Source of the DNA: Gimesia chilikensis
GTDB lineage: Bacteria > Planctomycetota > Planctomycetia > Planctomycetales > Planctomycetaceae
Direction of reading: 5' to 3'
DNA: 64,000 bases
Assembly: GCF_007744075.1 (NCBI RefSeq)
Contig: NZ_CP036266.1
Span: 3,519,748-3,583,747, forward strand
Shown here: in pieces, positions 9,030-17,106 of the stretch
How the letters are laid out: every line of letters starts with the position of its first letter
Numbering within the stretch: position 1 is the stretch's first letter
Translations under genes and position numbers: made by a program
Notes under the pieces: generated by a model
Seen by the model: the letters and a program-made list of their open reading frames with translations, nothing else
Told to the model about the DNA's origin: nothing
Databases searched by the model: none

Positions 9030-10244
9030 ATGAGTGGAGTAGTTCGACTATCAATTATTGATCCGAATGAGGCGACGCGCAATGAGCTGAAAAACATGCT
9101 GATTGGTGTCGATATGGTCTGGCTCGAGGCTGAGTGCAGTCGATATGAATTCTTCACCGAGGTGGTCTCACAGACCAAGCCGGACATTGCTCTGATTTCT
9201 CTGGATGCAAATCCTGAACTGGCACTGAACCTGATTGCCCAGGTGACCCGTGACCTGCCCAGTTGCAGTGTCATCGTGGTCAGCAGCTCGCAGGAAGGCA
9301 GCCTGATCCTGCGTGCCATGCGAAACGGGGCCAAAGAGTTCCTGGGCTTCCCGCTGGTACTGGAAGACTTCCTGTCTGCGCTGAATCGGATCCAGATCGC
9401 TTCGGGAAAATTAGAAGGTGGCGAGCACAAAGCGCCTCGTTCCAGCCAGGTCATTACCGTGGCTGGAGTGAGTGGCGGCGTGGGCTGTACTTCACTGGCC
9501 ATCAATCTGGCCTGCTGTCTGGCGAGCAACGAACACAACAGCGTTGCGGTGATTGACTTGGATCTCGCACTGGGAGATACGGATGTCTGGCTGGACATCA
9601 TTCCCGATTACACGATTCAGGACGTGGCTGAGAATATTTCCCGTCTAGATTATTCACTGCTGAAACGATCATTGACCAAACATAACTGTGGTGCGTTTCT
9701 GTTGCCGCGACCAGTGCAGATGGATATGTCTACGCAAATCAATACGGACGTACTCAGGCGAATTATTGCCCTGTTGCGGGCTACATTCACCCATCTGGTG
9801 ATCGACGTCAGCAAGAGCTATAACAGTCTCGACCTGGCTGCGATGGAGCTTTCCGATACCGTTTTATTGACAGCACAGCTGGACCTGCCCTGCTTACGGA
9901 ATGTGGTACGTCTTTCCCAGTTCTTCGACAACCATGATCAGATCGCTGACAAAGTGAAGGTGGTCATGAATCGTCTGGGGCTGGAAGATACACAGATCAG
10001 TATCAACAAAGCGCTGGAAACGATCGGTCGCGAGATTTTCGCGCAGATCCCCAACGATTATGCCACAATGGTTGAGTCCCGTAATAACGGGGTCCCACTG
10101 GTTATGCAGGCCCCCAAGGCCAAGCTCACCCGCAGTATTATGCAGCTGGCTGCACACGTGGGGGGAGACAGCCTGTCCCATGATGAAGACTCAGCCGCCA
10201 AGAAGAAAAAGAGTCTTTTTGGGTTCCTGAATCATTCCAAGTAG
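9030..10244 (+). CDS. cpaE: Tad pilus protein CpaE/TadZ, MinD-like
   Basis: A 404-residue protein of two parts: a receiver-like N-terminal domain (residues 1-125, with IIDPNEATRNELKN and VIVVSSSQEGSLILRAMRNGAKEFL) and a MinD/ParA-like domain (from about 140). CpaE/TadZ places the Tad apparatus at the pole or another site. The P-loop reads VSGGVGCTS at 147-155: both the signature Lys and the Lys of GKT are missing, with Cys153 in the catalytic place. The rest of the fold is kept (VIDLDLALGDTDVW, VIDVSKSYNSLDLAAM, VKVVMNRL). Thus the protein may bind nucleotide poorly or act without hydrolysis. It is the last gene of the Tad cluster in the window. Confidence 0.88.
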   Translation: MSGVVRLSIIDPNEATRNELKNMLIGVDMVWLEAECSRYEFFTEVVSQTKPDIALISLDANPELALNLIAQVTRDLPSCSVIVVSSSQEGSLILRAMRNGAKEFLGFPLVLEDFLSALNRIQIASGKLEGGEHKAPRSSQVITVAGVSGGVGCTSLAINLACCLASNEHNSVAVIDLDLALGDTDVWLDIIPDYTIQDVAENISRLDYSLLKRSLTKHNCGAFLLPRPVQMDMSTQINTDVLRRIIALLRATFTHLVIDVSKSYNSLDLAAMELSDTVLLTAQLDLPCLRNVVRLSQFFDNHDQIADKVKVVMNRLGLEDTQISINKALETIGREIFAQIPNDYATMVESRNNGVPLVMQAPKAKLTRSIMQLAAHVGGDSLSHDEDSAAKKKKSLFGFLNHSK

Positions 10245-10258
10245 GTCGCCGAACACCC

Positions 10259-10591
10259 TCAGGCGTCCAGGTCGAGGTGTGTTCCGAGAGTGCCGTCTGC
10301 GTCGGGAGTCCGTCGCGGATGCTCCTCTTCGCTCTGCTGGTCCTTGCCAGGTGGGTGTTCCTGACCGTCGCCTTCATCATAACCCAGAGGCATGCGTCCG
10401 TCGGCATCGCGGTCTCCGGATTTGTCAGCGTCACCAACATCATGCAGTTGGTGATCGGTAATCTCTTTCTGGGTGATCTCACCACTGCGTTGCGCCGAAT
10501 CAGCCTTCTGTTTTTCGGCTGAGGCATCACTACGCTGGGCCCCCGCGAATGAGCTGTTTATATTGACAGCTCCGGGATTGATCGAACTCAT
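10259..10591 (-). CDS. Small hydrophilic protein of unknown function
   Basis: A 110-residue protein of low hydrophobicity, rich in Asp, Glu, Gln, Lys and Ser, with a run resembling coiled coil or disorder (SDASAEKQKADSAQRSG) followed by a Asp/Gly-rich segment (DKSGDRDADGRMPLG) and the tail GTHLDLDA. I do not recognise a named family. The start is ATG 10591, preceded by GAAGGATCA; a GTG two codons upstream is possible. It ends only 14 bases from the convergent cpaE. The composition and the fixed LDLDA-like end suggest a conserved lineage-specific protein rather than a chance frame. Confidence 0.6.
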   Translation of the reverse strand: MSSINPGAVNINSSFAGAQRSDASAEKQKADSAQRSGEITQKEITDHQLHDVGDADKSGDRDADGRMPLGYDEGDGQEHPPGKDQQSEEEHPRRTPDADGTLGTHLDLDA

Positions 10592-10752
10592 GATCACTGA
10601 TCCTTCAACTGAAAGAGGTGCAAAGGCTCACTTCAGGTGGAATCTCTTCAGTAAAAATGTCCTAGTATCCAGACCGTACTGTCGGTGGATACCAGGATAT
10701 TGTCAATAGCGATTCAGCAGCGTCCTGCTCTCTCGGAGGACAGTCCTGGAAA

Positions 10753-11241
10753 TTACTGCTGCGCTTTCCAGGAGTTCAGTGTTAAATGGGCCTGCCCCTG
10801 ATGGTGTGGCTCATGCCAGCAGAGAATCTGTAACGCCATCTGATTCGTCCAGCCACGTTCACTCAATCCTGCGGGAACCGTTTCCAGATCAGCTGCGGTG
10901 ATCTGCGAGATCGCATCGAGGACATTTTCCCGGGATTCGCTCAGCACCGAACGAATGGTGTCGATCGAGGGGATTTCGTCGCTGGCGTTACTCCCCTTCT
11001 GGTACGAATCGAACCATTGAGTGAGGGATGAATCCGTTGAGCGCAGACGCTGTGAGGCGAAAAGCTCTTCCGTGATGCCCAGATGCATGATCTGCCAGGC
11101 GATATGTGCCCGTCCGGGGCCAGGTCGGAAGGTCAGCGCGCTGGTCGGATCGGAGAACTCACTGATTTCATCCAATATTTTTAAGGTCATGATCCGGTTA
11201 AACTTGAGCAGTTCGGGGATCGTGGCGATATCGATACTCAT
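10753..11241 (-). CDS. DinB-like (YfiT/DinB superfamily) protein
   Basis: A 162-residue four-helix protein. It opens with helix 1 (TIPELLKFNRIMTLKILDEI) and then GPGRAHIAWQIMHLGITEE, and near the end has ILCWHEPHHQGQAHLTL. These His-containing helices match the metal-binding triad of the DinB/YfiT superfamily, whose members include thiol-dependent transferases and many proteins of unknown function. Length is normal. It is transcribed away from folC, sharing a 200-base promoter region. The substrate cannot be told from sequence. Confidence 0.75.
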   Translation of the reverse strand: MSIDIATIPELLKFNRIMTLKILDEISEFSDPTSALTFRPGPGRAHIAWQIMHLGITEELFASQRLRSTDSSLTQWFDSYQKGSNASDEIPSIDTIRSVLSESRENVLDAISQITAADLETVPAGLSERGWTNQMALQILCWHEPHHQGQAHLTLNSWKAQQ

Positions 11242-11311
11242 TTTCTGTTCACCCTGTTGTTCTGACGGTGTGGCGGTTGTGAAATTCTTTGCTGGATTGT
11301 ATACCTCACGG

Positions 11312-11340
11312 TCTACATCGGAAAAGGGGCTGACTATAAT
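11312..11340 (+). promoter_or_regulatory. Sigma-70 type promoter before folC
   Basis: TCTACA at 11312-11317 and a perfect TATAAT at 11335-11340 are 17 bases apart, which fits a housekeeping promoter with a start near 11347 and a leader of about 95 bases to the folC ATG at 11442. Confidence 0.6.
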
Positions 11341-11441
11341 ATCAGCCAGAAGTACACAAGAATCGGGATTGTGGTTGAACAGACTGGAATCTTGAGAGGG
11401 AACAGATCAATTTTCAGCGTTAGATAAGGAAACTGCCTGAC

Positions 11442-12860
11442 ATGGGAGTCTTGGCAGAAAGATACCAGCAGAGCCTGGACTTTCTATTTGGTCGTCTCAA
11501 TTATGAACGGATGGGGAGTAGCAAGTATTCCACCCAGGATTTCAAATTGAGCCGAATGGAGGAGTTATTGAATCTTCTGGGGAATCCTCAGAATCGGATC
11601 CCCACGATTCATGTCGCCGGAACCAAAGGAAAAGGTTCTACTTCGGTAATGATGGCAGAAATGCTTTCAGCAGCCGGCTATCGCGTGGGACTGTTTACTT
11701 CTCCACATGTGACTCGTTACGAAGAACGGATTCTAGTCAATGGTCAGCAGATGGAGCCGGAAGAACTGGTCGAGCTGGTAAGTGAGCTGTCCCAGGTCGT
11801 TGTGCAAATGGACCAGGCAGAGACTGGTCTGAGTCCGACATTTTTTGAGCTGACGACCGCTCTGGCCTGGATGCAGTTTGCTCGTCAGTCGGTTGACTTC
11901 GCGGTCATGGAAGTTGGTTTGGGAGGTCGACTCGATTCGACGAATGTCTGTTCGCCTCTGGTGACGGTCATCACGAATATCAGCTACGACCACACCGCCC
12001 TGCTGGGCAATACAATCGAACAGATTACCCGTGAAAAGGCGGGAATCATCAAAGCGGGGATTCCAGTCTTCAGTGGCGTTACCCAGCCCGAGGCGATTGC
12101 CGTGCTGGAGGAAATCAGCCAGGAGAAACAGGCTCCGCTCTATTTAATGCAGCGAGACTTTTCCGGAACATCAGTGGAAGCAGCTGAAATGCCGGTACTT
12201 TCAGCGGCAACCGGGCTTCCCTGTCAGCAGGTTGAAGTGCAAACCCCCTGGTCCAGGCTGGAACAGATTCCAGTGAGCCTGCTGGGGGCGCATCAGGCAA
12301 TCAATGCGACTCTGGCGGTGACTGTTCTGGACTATCTGCGTCAACAGGGAGTCGAGATCCCGTTGGATCTGTTACGTAAAGGGATGGCAGACTTGAAATG
12401 GCCAGCCCGCATTGAACTGGTGCAGAAGCAGCCTCCCGTTGTTCTGGACACCGCACATAACGGTGCTTCGATTCAGGCTTTGGTTGATACGCTGTCGGCC
12501 GGTTTTTCTGAACCAGACCGGGTGCTGATTTTCGCGGTCACGCGGGACAAGGATGTGCAGGAGATGTTGAGAACACTGCTGCCTCATTTCCAGACAGTGA
12601 TCCTGACACAATATCTTTCGAACCCGCGGCGGATTCCTGCAGAGGAACTGCATGAGATCACTCGATCGGTTCAAGAGGAGATCGGGAACGCGTCTGAACT
12701 GGTCGTGACTGCCAGTCCCGAAGCCGCCTGGTCGCGAGCCAGATCAGAAGCAACAGATAAAACTTTGATCTGTGTGACGGGGTCGTTTTTTATCGCAGCA
12801 GAGATGCGGGAACTGCTCCTCGGTAAAACTGATGAAGTGCTGCTGTCCGGGACCTGTTAA
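11442..12860 (+). CDS. folC: Folylpolyglutamate synthase / dihydrofolate synthase
   Basis: A 472-residue ATP-dependent ligase of the Mur/FolC family that adds glutamate to dihydropteroate or folate in the cytoplasm. The P-loop is IHVAGTKGKGSTSV (Gly60 to Ser66), followed by the folate-binding LFTSPHVTRYEERI. Other family marks are EVGLGGRLDSTNV, TNISYDHTALLGNTIEQITREKAGIIK, LLGAHQAINATLAV, and VVLDTAHNGAS for the C-terminal domain. Length is a little over the usual 420-440 residues because of a small insert after QEKQAPLYLMQRDF. The start at ATG 11442 follows AAGGAA. It appears to be a single-gene unit. Confidence 0.95.
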   Translation: MGVLAERYQQSLDFLFGRLNYERMGSSKYSTQDFKLSRMEELLNLLGNPQNRIPTIHVAGTKGKGSTSVMMAEMLSAAGYRVGLFTSPHVTRYEERILVNGQQMEPEELVELVSELSQVVVQMDQAETGLSPTFFELTTALAWMQFARQSVDFAVMEVGLGGRLDSTNVCSPLVTVITNISYDHTALLGNTIEQITREKAGIIKAGIPVFSGVTQPEAIAVLEEISQEKQAPLYLMQRDFSGTSVEAAEMPVLSAATGLPCQQVEVQTPWSRLEQIPVSLLGAHQAINATLAVTVLDYLRQQGVEIPLDLLRKGMADLKWPARIELVQKQPPVVLDTAHNGASIQALVDTLSAGFSEPDRVLIFAVTRDKDVQEMLRTLLPHFQTVILTQYLSNPRRIPAEELHEITRSVQEEIGNASELVVTASPEAAWSRARSEATDKTLICVTGSFFIAAEMRELLLGKTDEVLLSGTC

Positions 12861-12916
12861 GTTTCCCGTGTTCAACTGACCCAATGGTCCTCGATCTAGT
12901 GTCATCGTACGCGCAG

Positions 12917-12952
12917 AAAAAAAGGGAAGCGGCATTTAAGCCACTTCCCTTT
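12917..12952 (-). terminator. Terminator of the pilM operon
   Basis: AAAGGGAAG (12921-12929) pairs with CTTCCCTTT (12944-12952), and GGC/GCC extends the stem past one mismatch, with an ATTTAA loop. On the minus strand the stem is followed by a U tract read from 12917-12923. It lies about 25 bases behind the stop of the last operon gene and may also help end folC from the other side. Confidence 0.82.
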
Positions 12953-12975
12953 GGTATTATTAAGAACACGAGAGA

Positions 12976-15180
12976 TTACGGTCCGACGCGAATCGGATTC
13001 CGTTTCCGTTTGTTCTTCTTACTCTTCTGCGTGGGAGCCATCATCTCAGCTTCGATTCCGGCAAAGTCAGCACTCATGCCTTCCAGACCAAAATCCATAC
13101 CATCAGTGGGGGCTGTTTCACGGGCTTCGGTAGCTTCCTTAACCCATTCGAGACTCTTGCGTTCCCGACCGAAGCGGGTTTTAACAGTCTCGTAGTCGCG
13201 TGAAGCGGCTGCTGGCAATGAGGTTTTCAGATTGCCGAAGTTATCCACGATAATGGCTTCTGCATCGATGGGCAGATTGCCGCGTGTGTTCGCCGGCAGG
13301 TTGAGATCCGGGTGATCTTCCAGACGAATGGAAGGTGAAGCCACGGCATCAACCAGGTAGTTCTGTGTATCAAATTCGACAGTCGCTTTTTCGTCGAATT
13401 CTTCTTTAGCGACGTCGTACAGTTCAGCGACCTGCTCGCCACCGATTTCTTCACCGACTGCTGTTTTCAAGACAGAGTGAATCGTCGTTCCGGTTTTGGG
13501 GTACCACTGGAAGACTTCGAAGTTCGCCGTCTTGCCGTTGATGCCTCGAGGAGGTCGGACACTTTCCAGATAGTAGTGCACGTCTTCTTCAGCGGTTACC
13601 GCAGCGGTTTCATTACTCCAGGGAGTCATACGGGTTTCCCCTTCAGCAACAGCCGGCAGGACCACTTCTTCGATGGGACGCTGATAGTTCGGGTTTCGCA
13701 CCACCAGCCGGACGCGATATTTGTAGGTCGCACCGGGAGTGAGGTCAAAGTCAAAGTAACGGAACAGCAACAGACGGCCTGCAGCACTCACATTCGCTTT
13801 CAGTTTCTGAACGAATTTCTTTTCATCGAAGGCTTCGCCGGGACGCTGCTGTCTCATGTCATCGACCATGCCACTGAAAACGTTGTCCATGGCTTCGGGC
13901 TGGCTGCCGTACATGAAGTCGCTGCGAATGCCACGCATGTCAAGTTGCAGGGTGGAGAACCCTTTCTGCTTTTCTTTGAAGACGCGTTCACTCGCATGTG
14001 TTTTCTTGTACTGATCCAGGAAGCGACGATTGATTTCCAGTTCCTGTTCGATTTCCTCCTGGCTGAGGGTGAAGTTCTCAACACGGGGGTGTGTAGCGAC
14101 CTTGTACCAGAATCCAGCGATACGGCTGGGGAGTGGCATGGTGAAAACCCGGTCGGTAATACCTGTGTTGACGACTTCGGGATCGAAATCAGAGCTTTGG
14201 TTGAGAGTCTCAATGGCTACATCGATATCGACTTTTTCCCAGGGACCAGCCCAGGGATCTGCACCGGAGACGGCTTTCTTGCGTTCCAGTTCGAAATCGA
14301 GGAATTCCAGCAGTTTGCCGGTCTGCATGTTCTGCAGAGAGTAGGCATCACCCAGTGAACGTTCCAGTTTATCCTGCTGTGTGGCCAGGTCGAAGACACC
14401 GCGGACGGCAACAAACCGCAGACCACGTCCTTCGCGGGCCGGGCCAGCCATTCCCATGCCACCCATCCCTTCCGCGCCCATCATAGCAGGGTCTTCCGGC
14501 AGTGCGCCGCCTACCATTTCGGGGGCAACCATTCCCGGATCGTAGCCACCGGGGCCAGCGGCCATCATTTCAGCTTCGCCAGGAATCGCACCGAAGGTCA
14601 GACCAGTGGGAGAGCCGGGACCGCCCATGCCATCCATGCCCATTCCGGCAGTCGTAGTACGACGCTTGAATTGATCATATTCCGGTTCATCCGGTTTCGC
14701 TTTTTCAGTTTCGGTACCAGACTCTGAACCTTCCGCTCCCTCTTCTGTGGTTGCGTCAACAGGACGAGTCATCATGATGAAACGTCCGTAAGAGGCGACC
14801 AGGTCTTCCACGGGGAGCCAGTCCACTTCTTTGGCGCGTTCTTTTTTAGCGTAGATCTGATAATCCAGTGGGGTAGAAAAAGCATAAGGCGAAGCTTCGA
14901 CGCCATCGATCATCAGCTTTTTCACTTTTTCCCGTAAGTCATCCTGTTTGAGGAATTCTTTCCGTTTGTCCTCAGGCCACTGGCTGTTAGCCACCATGGA
15001 CTCAGAGGTATCCACCTTCTGGATTAACTCCTGTGGAGTCCGTTGTTCGGTCGACCATTTGGAGGTAAAGATGGCGAAGAGTACAAACAATGCAACGAAG
15101 CCCAATACGATTTTTTCCGCATGGTTCACTGCAAATTCTTTGTAATTCATTCCTTTGAGATTGGACATCAGGTTTTTCAC
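12976..15180 (-). CDS. Third gene of the pilM operon: membrane-anchored protein with Gly/Met-rich linker
   Basis: A 734-residue protein with a short cytoplasmic start, one membrane helix (IVLGFVALFVLFAIFTS, about residues 28-44) and a large outer part. A Gly/Met/Pro-rich segment lies at about residues 175-255 (phrases such as GMGMDGMGGPGSP and GAEGMGGMGMAG). Later parts show LLFRYFDFDLTPGATYKYRVRLVVRNPNYQRP, a beta-rich fibronectin-like stretch. The GTG start at 15180 has GGAGAAGG just before it; the ATG five codons on is too far from that site. No named family is recognised; position after pilM-pilN and a PilO-like gene suggests a PilP- or GspC-like periplasmic partner, by inference only. 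The tail is strongly basic (KSKKNKRKRN). Confidence 0.65.
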   Translation of the reverse strand: MKNLMSNLKGMNYKEFAVNHAEKIVLGFVALFVLFAIFTSKWSTEQRTPQELIQKVDTSESMVANSQWPEDKRKEFLKQDDLREKVKKLMIDGVEASPYAFSTPLDYQIYAKKERAKEVDWLPVEDLVASYGRFIMMTRPVDATTEEGAEGSESGTETEKAKPDEPEYDQFKRRTTTAGMGMDGMGGPGSPTGLTFGAIPGEAEMMAAGPGGYDPGMVAPEMVGGALPEDPAMMGAEGMGGMGMAGPAREGRGLRFVAVRGVFDLATQQDKLERSLGDAYSLQNMQTGKLLEFLDFELERKKAVSGADPWAGPWEKVDIDVAIETLNQSSDFDPEVVNTGITDRVFTMPLPSRIAGFWYKVATHPRVENFTLSQEEIEQELEINRRFLDQYKKTHASERVFKEKQKGFSTLQLDMRGIRSDFMYGSQPEAMDNVFSGMVDDMRQQRPGEAFDEKKFVQKLKANVSAAGRLLLFRYFDFDLTPGATYKYRVRLVVRNPNYQRPIEEVVLPAVAEGETRMTPWSNETAAVTAEEDVHYYLESVRPPRGINGKTANFEVFQWYPKTGTTIHSVLKTAVGEEIGGEQVAELYDVAKEEFDEKATVEFDTQNYLVDAVASPSIRLEDHPDLNLPANTRGNLPIDAEAIIVDNFGNLKTSLPAAASRDYETVKTRFGRERKSLEWVKEATEARETAPTDGMDFGLEGMSADFAGIEAEMMAPTQKSKKNKRKRNPIRVGP

Positions 15181-15245
15181 GGGACCTTCTCCGTTAAGTG
15201 AGTTTTACTGTCTCTGATTAACTTCAGGTTCAGATCAATCTTATG

Positions 15246-17009
15246 TTACTGGTTTCCAGCAGGTTCAGCAGGTGTCTCGTTCTGCGGTGACGGCTGGGAT
15301 GTATCTGGTTGTGTACCTGCACCAGGTTCTGCTGCAGGGGGACTGTTATTACCGTCCGCTGGCTCTGCGGGAGTATCTCCCTGAGCTGCGGGGGGCGTTA
15401 CCGGTTGACCAGGTGCCGTTCCTGGAGTTGCCAGGCCTGAGGCTGCTGGTTGACCGGGAGCCGCTGGAGTATCTGTTGCCGGTGCTTCTGTCGCAGCAGG
15501 ATCGCCTGGCTGCCCTTCAGTTGCTGCACCTGCATCCCCAGCAGGTTGCTGATTTCCATCAGTCTGTTCTGCTACTTCAGACCCTTCGGGTGGTACGTAT
15601 GGTTTGTAAAGCGTCATCAGTCCGGCGATAGTGACGACTGCCAGTTCCGGGTCATTCATGGCTGCCTCGAGTAAGCTGCGGTTTTCCGCACCGGGTTGAA
15701 GACCGGAACCAGGAACGCCTCCGGCTTCCGCTTCCATTCCAAAACCACCAGACACGCCTGCACCAGGTAAGCCAAAGTTGTCGTTGCCAAAACCAGATTC
15801 GGCACCGAAGCCTCCTGCTGCACCGGAGCCTCCCATGGCACCGCCCCGCGTGGCTCCACCGCCTGCGTTGGAAACGATCGGCTGCATGTTGTCCGAGTAC
15901 ATCGAAGCCATCTGGACGCGAACAATTTTGGTCGGCCAGGGCATGCTGCTCAAGGATGCCAGCAGGTCCGGAAGTTTGGAAGACTGGATTGTTGCTTTGA
16001 GATAAAAGGCGCGTGTTTTGTAAGGGAGGTCTTCTTCCTCATTATAGTAACGTTTCAGGTTTTGGGACTGGCCACCCATGCCGCCGGGGACCATACCCAT
16101 GCCTTCAGCAGACATGTCGCCGCCCATATCTCCATCACCACCACCGGCTGAGCCGTCGACGTTGTTACCAAAGATCTTCATTAAGTCCATATCGACATCG
16201 ATGGACAGTGTTCCATCGCGGCCGCCGTCCATGCCTGCACCAGGACCAGCGCCACCGCTGCCCCCGCCAAACATGCCACCGCCGCCGGCCATCATTTCGG
16301 GATCCATGCCCCCCATTCCTTCCATGTCGCCGCCAGCCGGAGCACTGCCATCATCACCGGGGGTTCCACCACGCAGTTCCAGGACGGAAATCTGTCGTAC
16401 CGGCGATTCGCTGATGTTGGCTGCACCTTTATTGACTTTAGCGATTGCTTCCAGAATGGATGTGACCAGCCAGACATCTTCCTGGGCATTCCACATCTCT
16501 TCGGATGTGGGAGGCAGGGTTTTCCACTTGTCCAGGGGAACGTGAGGAATGGTATTCGGCGAAAGCTGAACCAGTCCCGTGCCATCTTTGATGTCAAAGG
16601 GATTGGCGGCTTTATGTGCACGCAGGATTTCAAATTTGTAGGCACTACGATAAAGGTTACGCGGTACACGGGTGATCTCACCCCGGTAAGGGGTATCTGA
16701 CATCAGAGGTGTGATTTCCGGCGGCCAGACAAACAGTTCTTTCTGCTTTTCCCAGACGAACTTATTCGACTCACCGATATAGTTCTCTTTCTTCTTGTTG
16801 ATTTCCCGCAGTGCACTGGACCAGGTCTCATTGGGAGGATTCGGCTGAATCTGGGCATCGGTAAACGCCTTGTCGATAGCGGTTTTACGCTCATCGATTT
16901 CTTTAGCCAGACTTCCCGTTGCCATACTCCAGCCTACCACGGGCAGGATGAGGGCGATGAACAGGATGATCCAGAATTTATGAGTAATCAGAGGTTTCAA
17001 TTTATCCAT
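15246..17009 (-). CDS. PilO-like membrane protein with Gly/Met-rich insert
   Basis: A 587-residue protein with one N-terminal membrane helix (FWIILFIALILPVVGWSMA) followed by a coiled-coil-like stretch (LAKEIDERKTAIDKAF), the layout of PilO/GspM-type proteins. Two low-complexity regions interrupt it: a Gly/Met-rich one near residues 225-325 (GGMDPEMMAGGGGMFGG) and another near 385-435, and the last 110 residues are Pro/Ala/Gln/Glu-rich. Between them, YLKATIQSSKLPDLLASLSSMPWPTKIVRVQMAS resembles the compact domain of PilO where two subunits pair. The ATG at 17009 follows AGAGGAAA. It should sit in the inner membrane beside the PilM-PilN fusion. Function is inferred from layout and position. 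Confidence 0.65.
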   Translation of the reverse strand: MDKLKPLITHKFWIILFIALILPVVGWSMATGSLAKEIDERKTAIDKAFTDAQIQPNPPNETWSSALREINKKKENYIGESNKFVWEKQKELFVWPPEITPLMSDTPYRGEITRVPRNLYRSAYKFEILRAHKAANPFDIKDGTGLVQLSPNTIPHVPLDKWKTLPPTSEEMWNAQEDVWLVTSILEAIAKVNKGAANISESPVRQISVLELRGGTPGDDGSAPAGGDMEGMGGMDPEMMAGGGGMFGGGSGGAGPGAGMDGGRDGTLSIDVDMDLMKIFGNNVDGSAGGGDGDMGGDMSAEGMGMVPGGMGGQSQNLKRYYNEEEDLPYKTRAFYLKATIQSSKLPDLLASLSSMPWPTKIVRVQMASMYSDNMQPIVSNAGGGATRGGAMGGSGAAGGFGAESGFGNDNFGLPGAGVSGGFGMEAEAGGVPGSGLQPGAENRSLLEAAMNDPELAVVTIAGLMTLYKPYVPPEGSEVAEQTDGNQQPAGDAGAATEGQPGDPAATEAPATDTPAAPGQPAASGLATPGTAPGQPVTPPAAQGDTPAEPADGNNSPPAAEPGAGTQPDTSQPSPQNETPAEPAGNQ

Positions 17010-17106
17010 TGGGGTTTCCTCTACACTCCGAAGAGAATCAGTTTATTTTCAGTTTTACTTGTACTTCAAAATCCGTTGTCACAAAAGTCGAATCCGTTTT
17101 CGCGGA

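Noticed and set aside
13477..14358. Plus-strand frame of 293 codons opposite the third pilM-operon gene
   Set aside because: Shadow frame; composition mirrors the real gene and no start site is seen.
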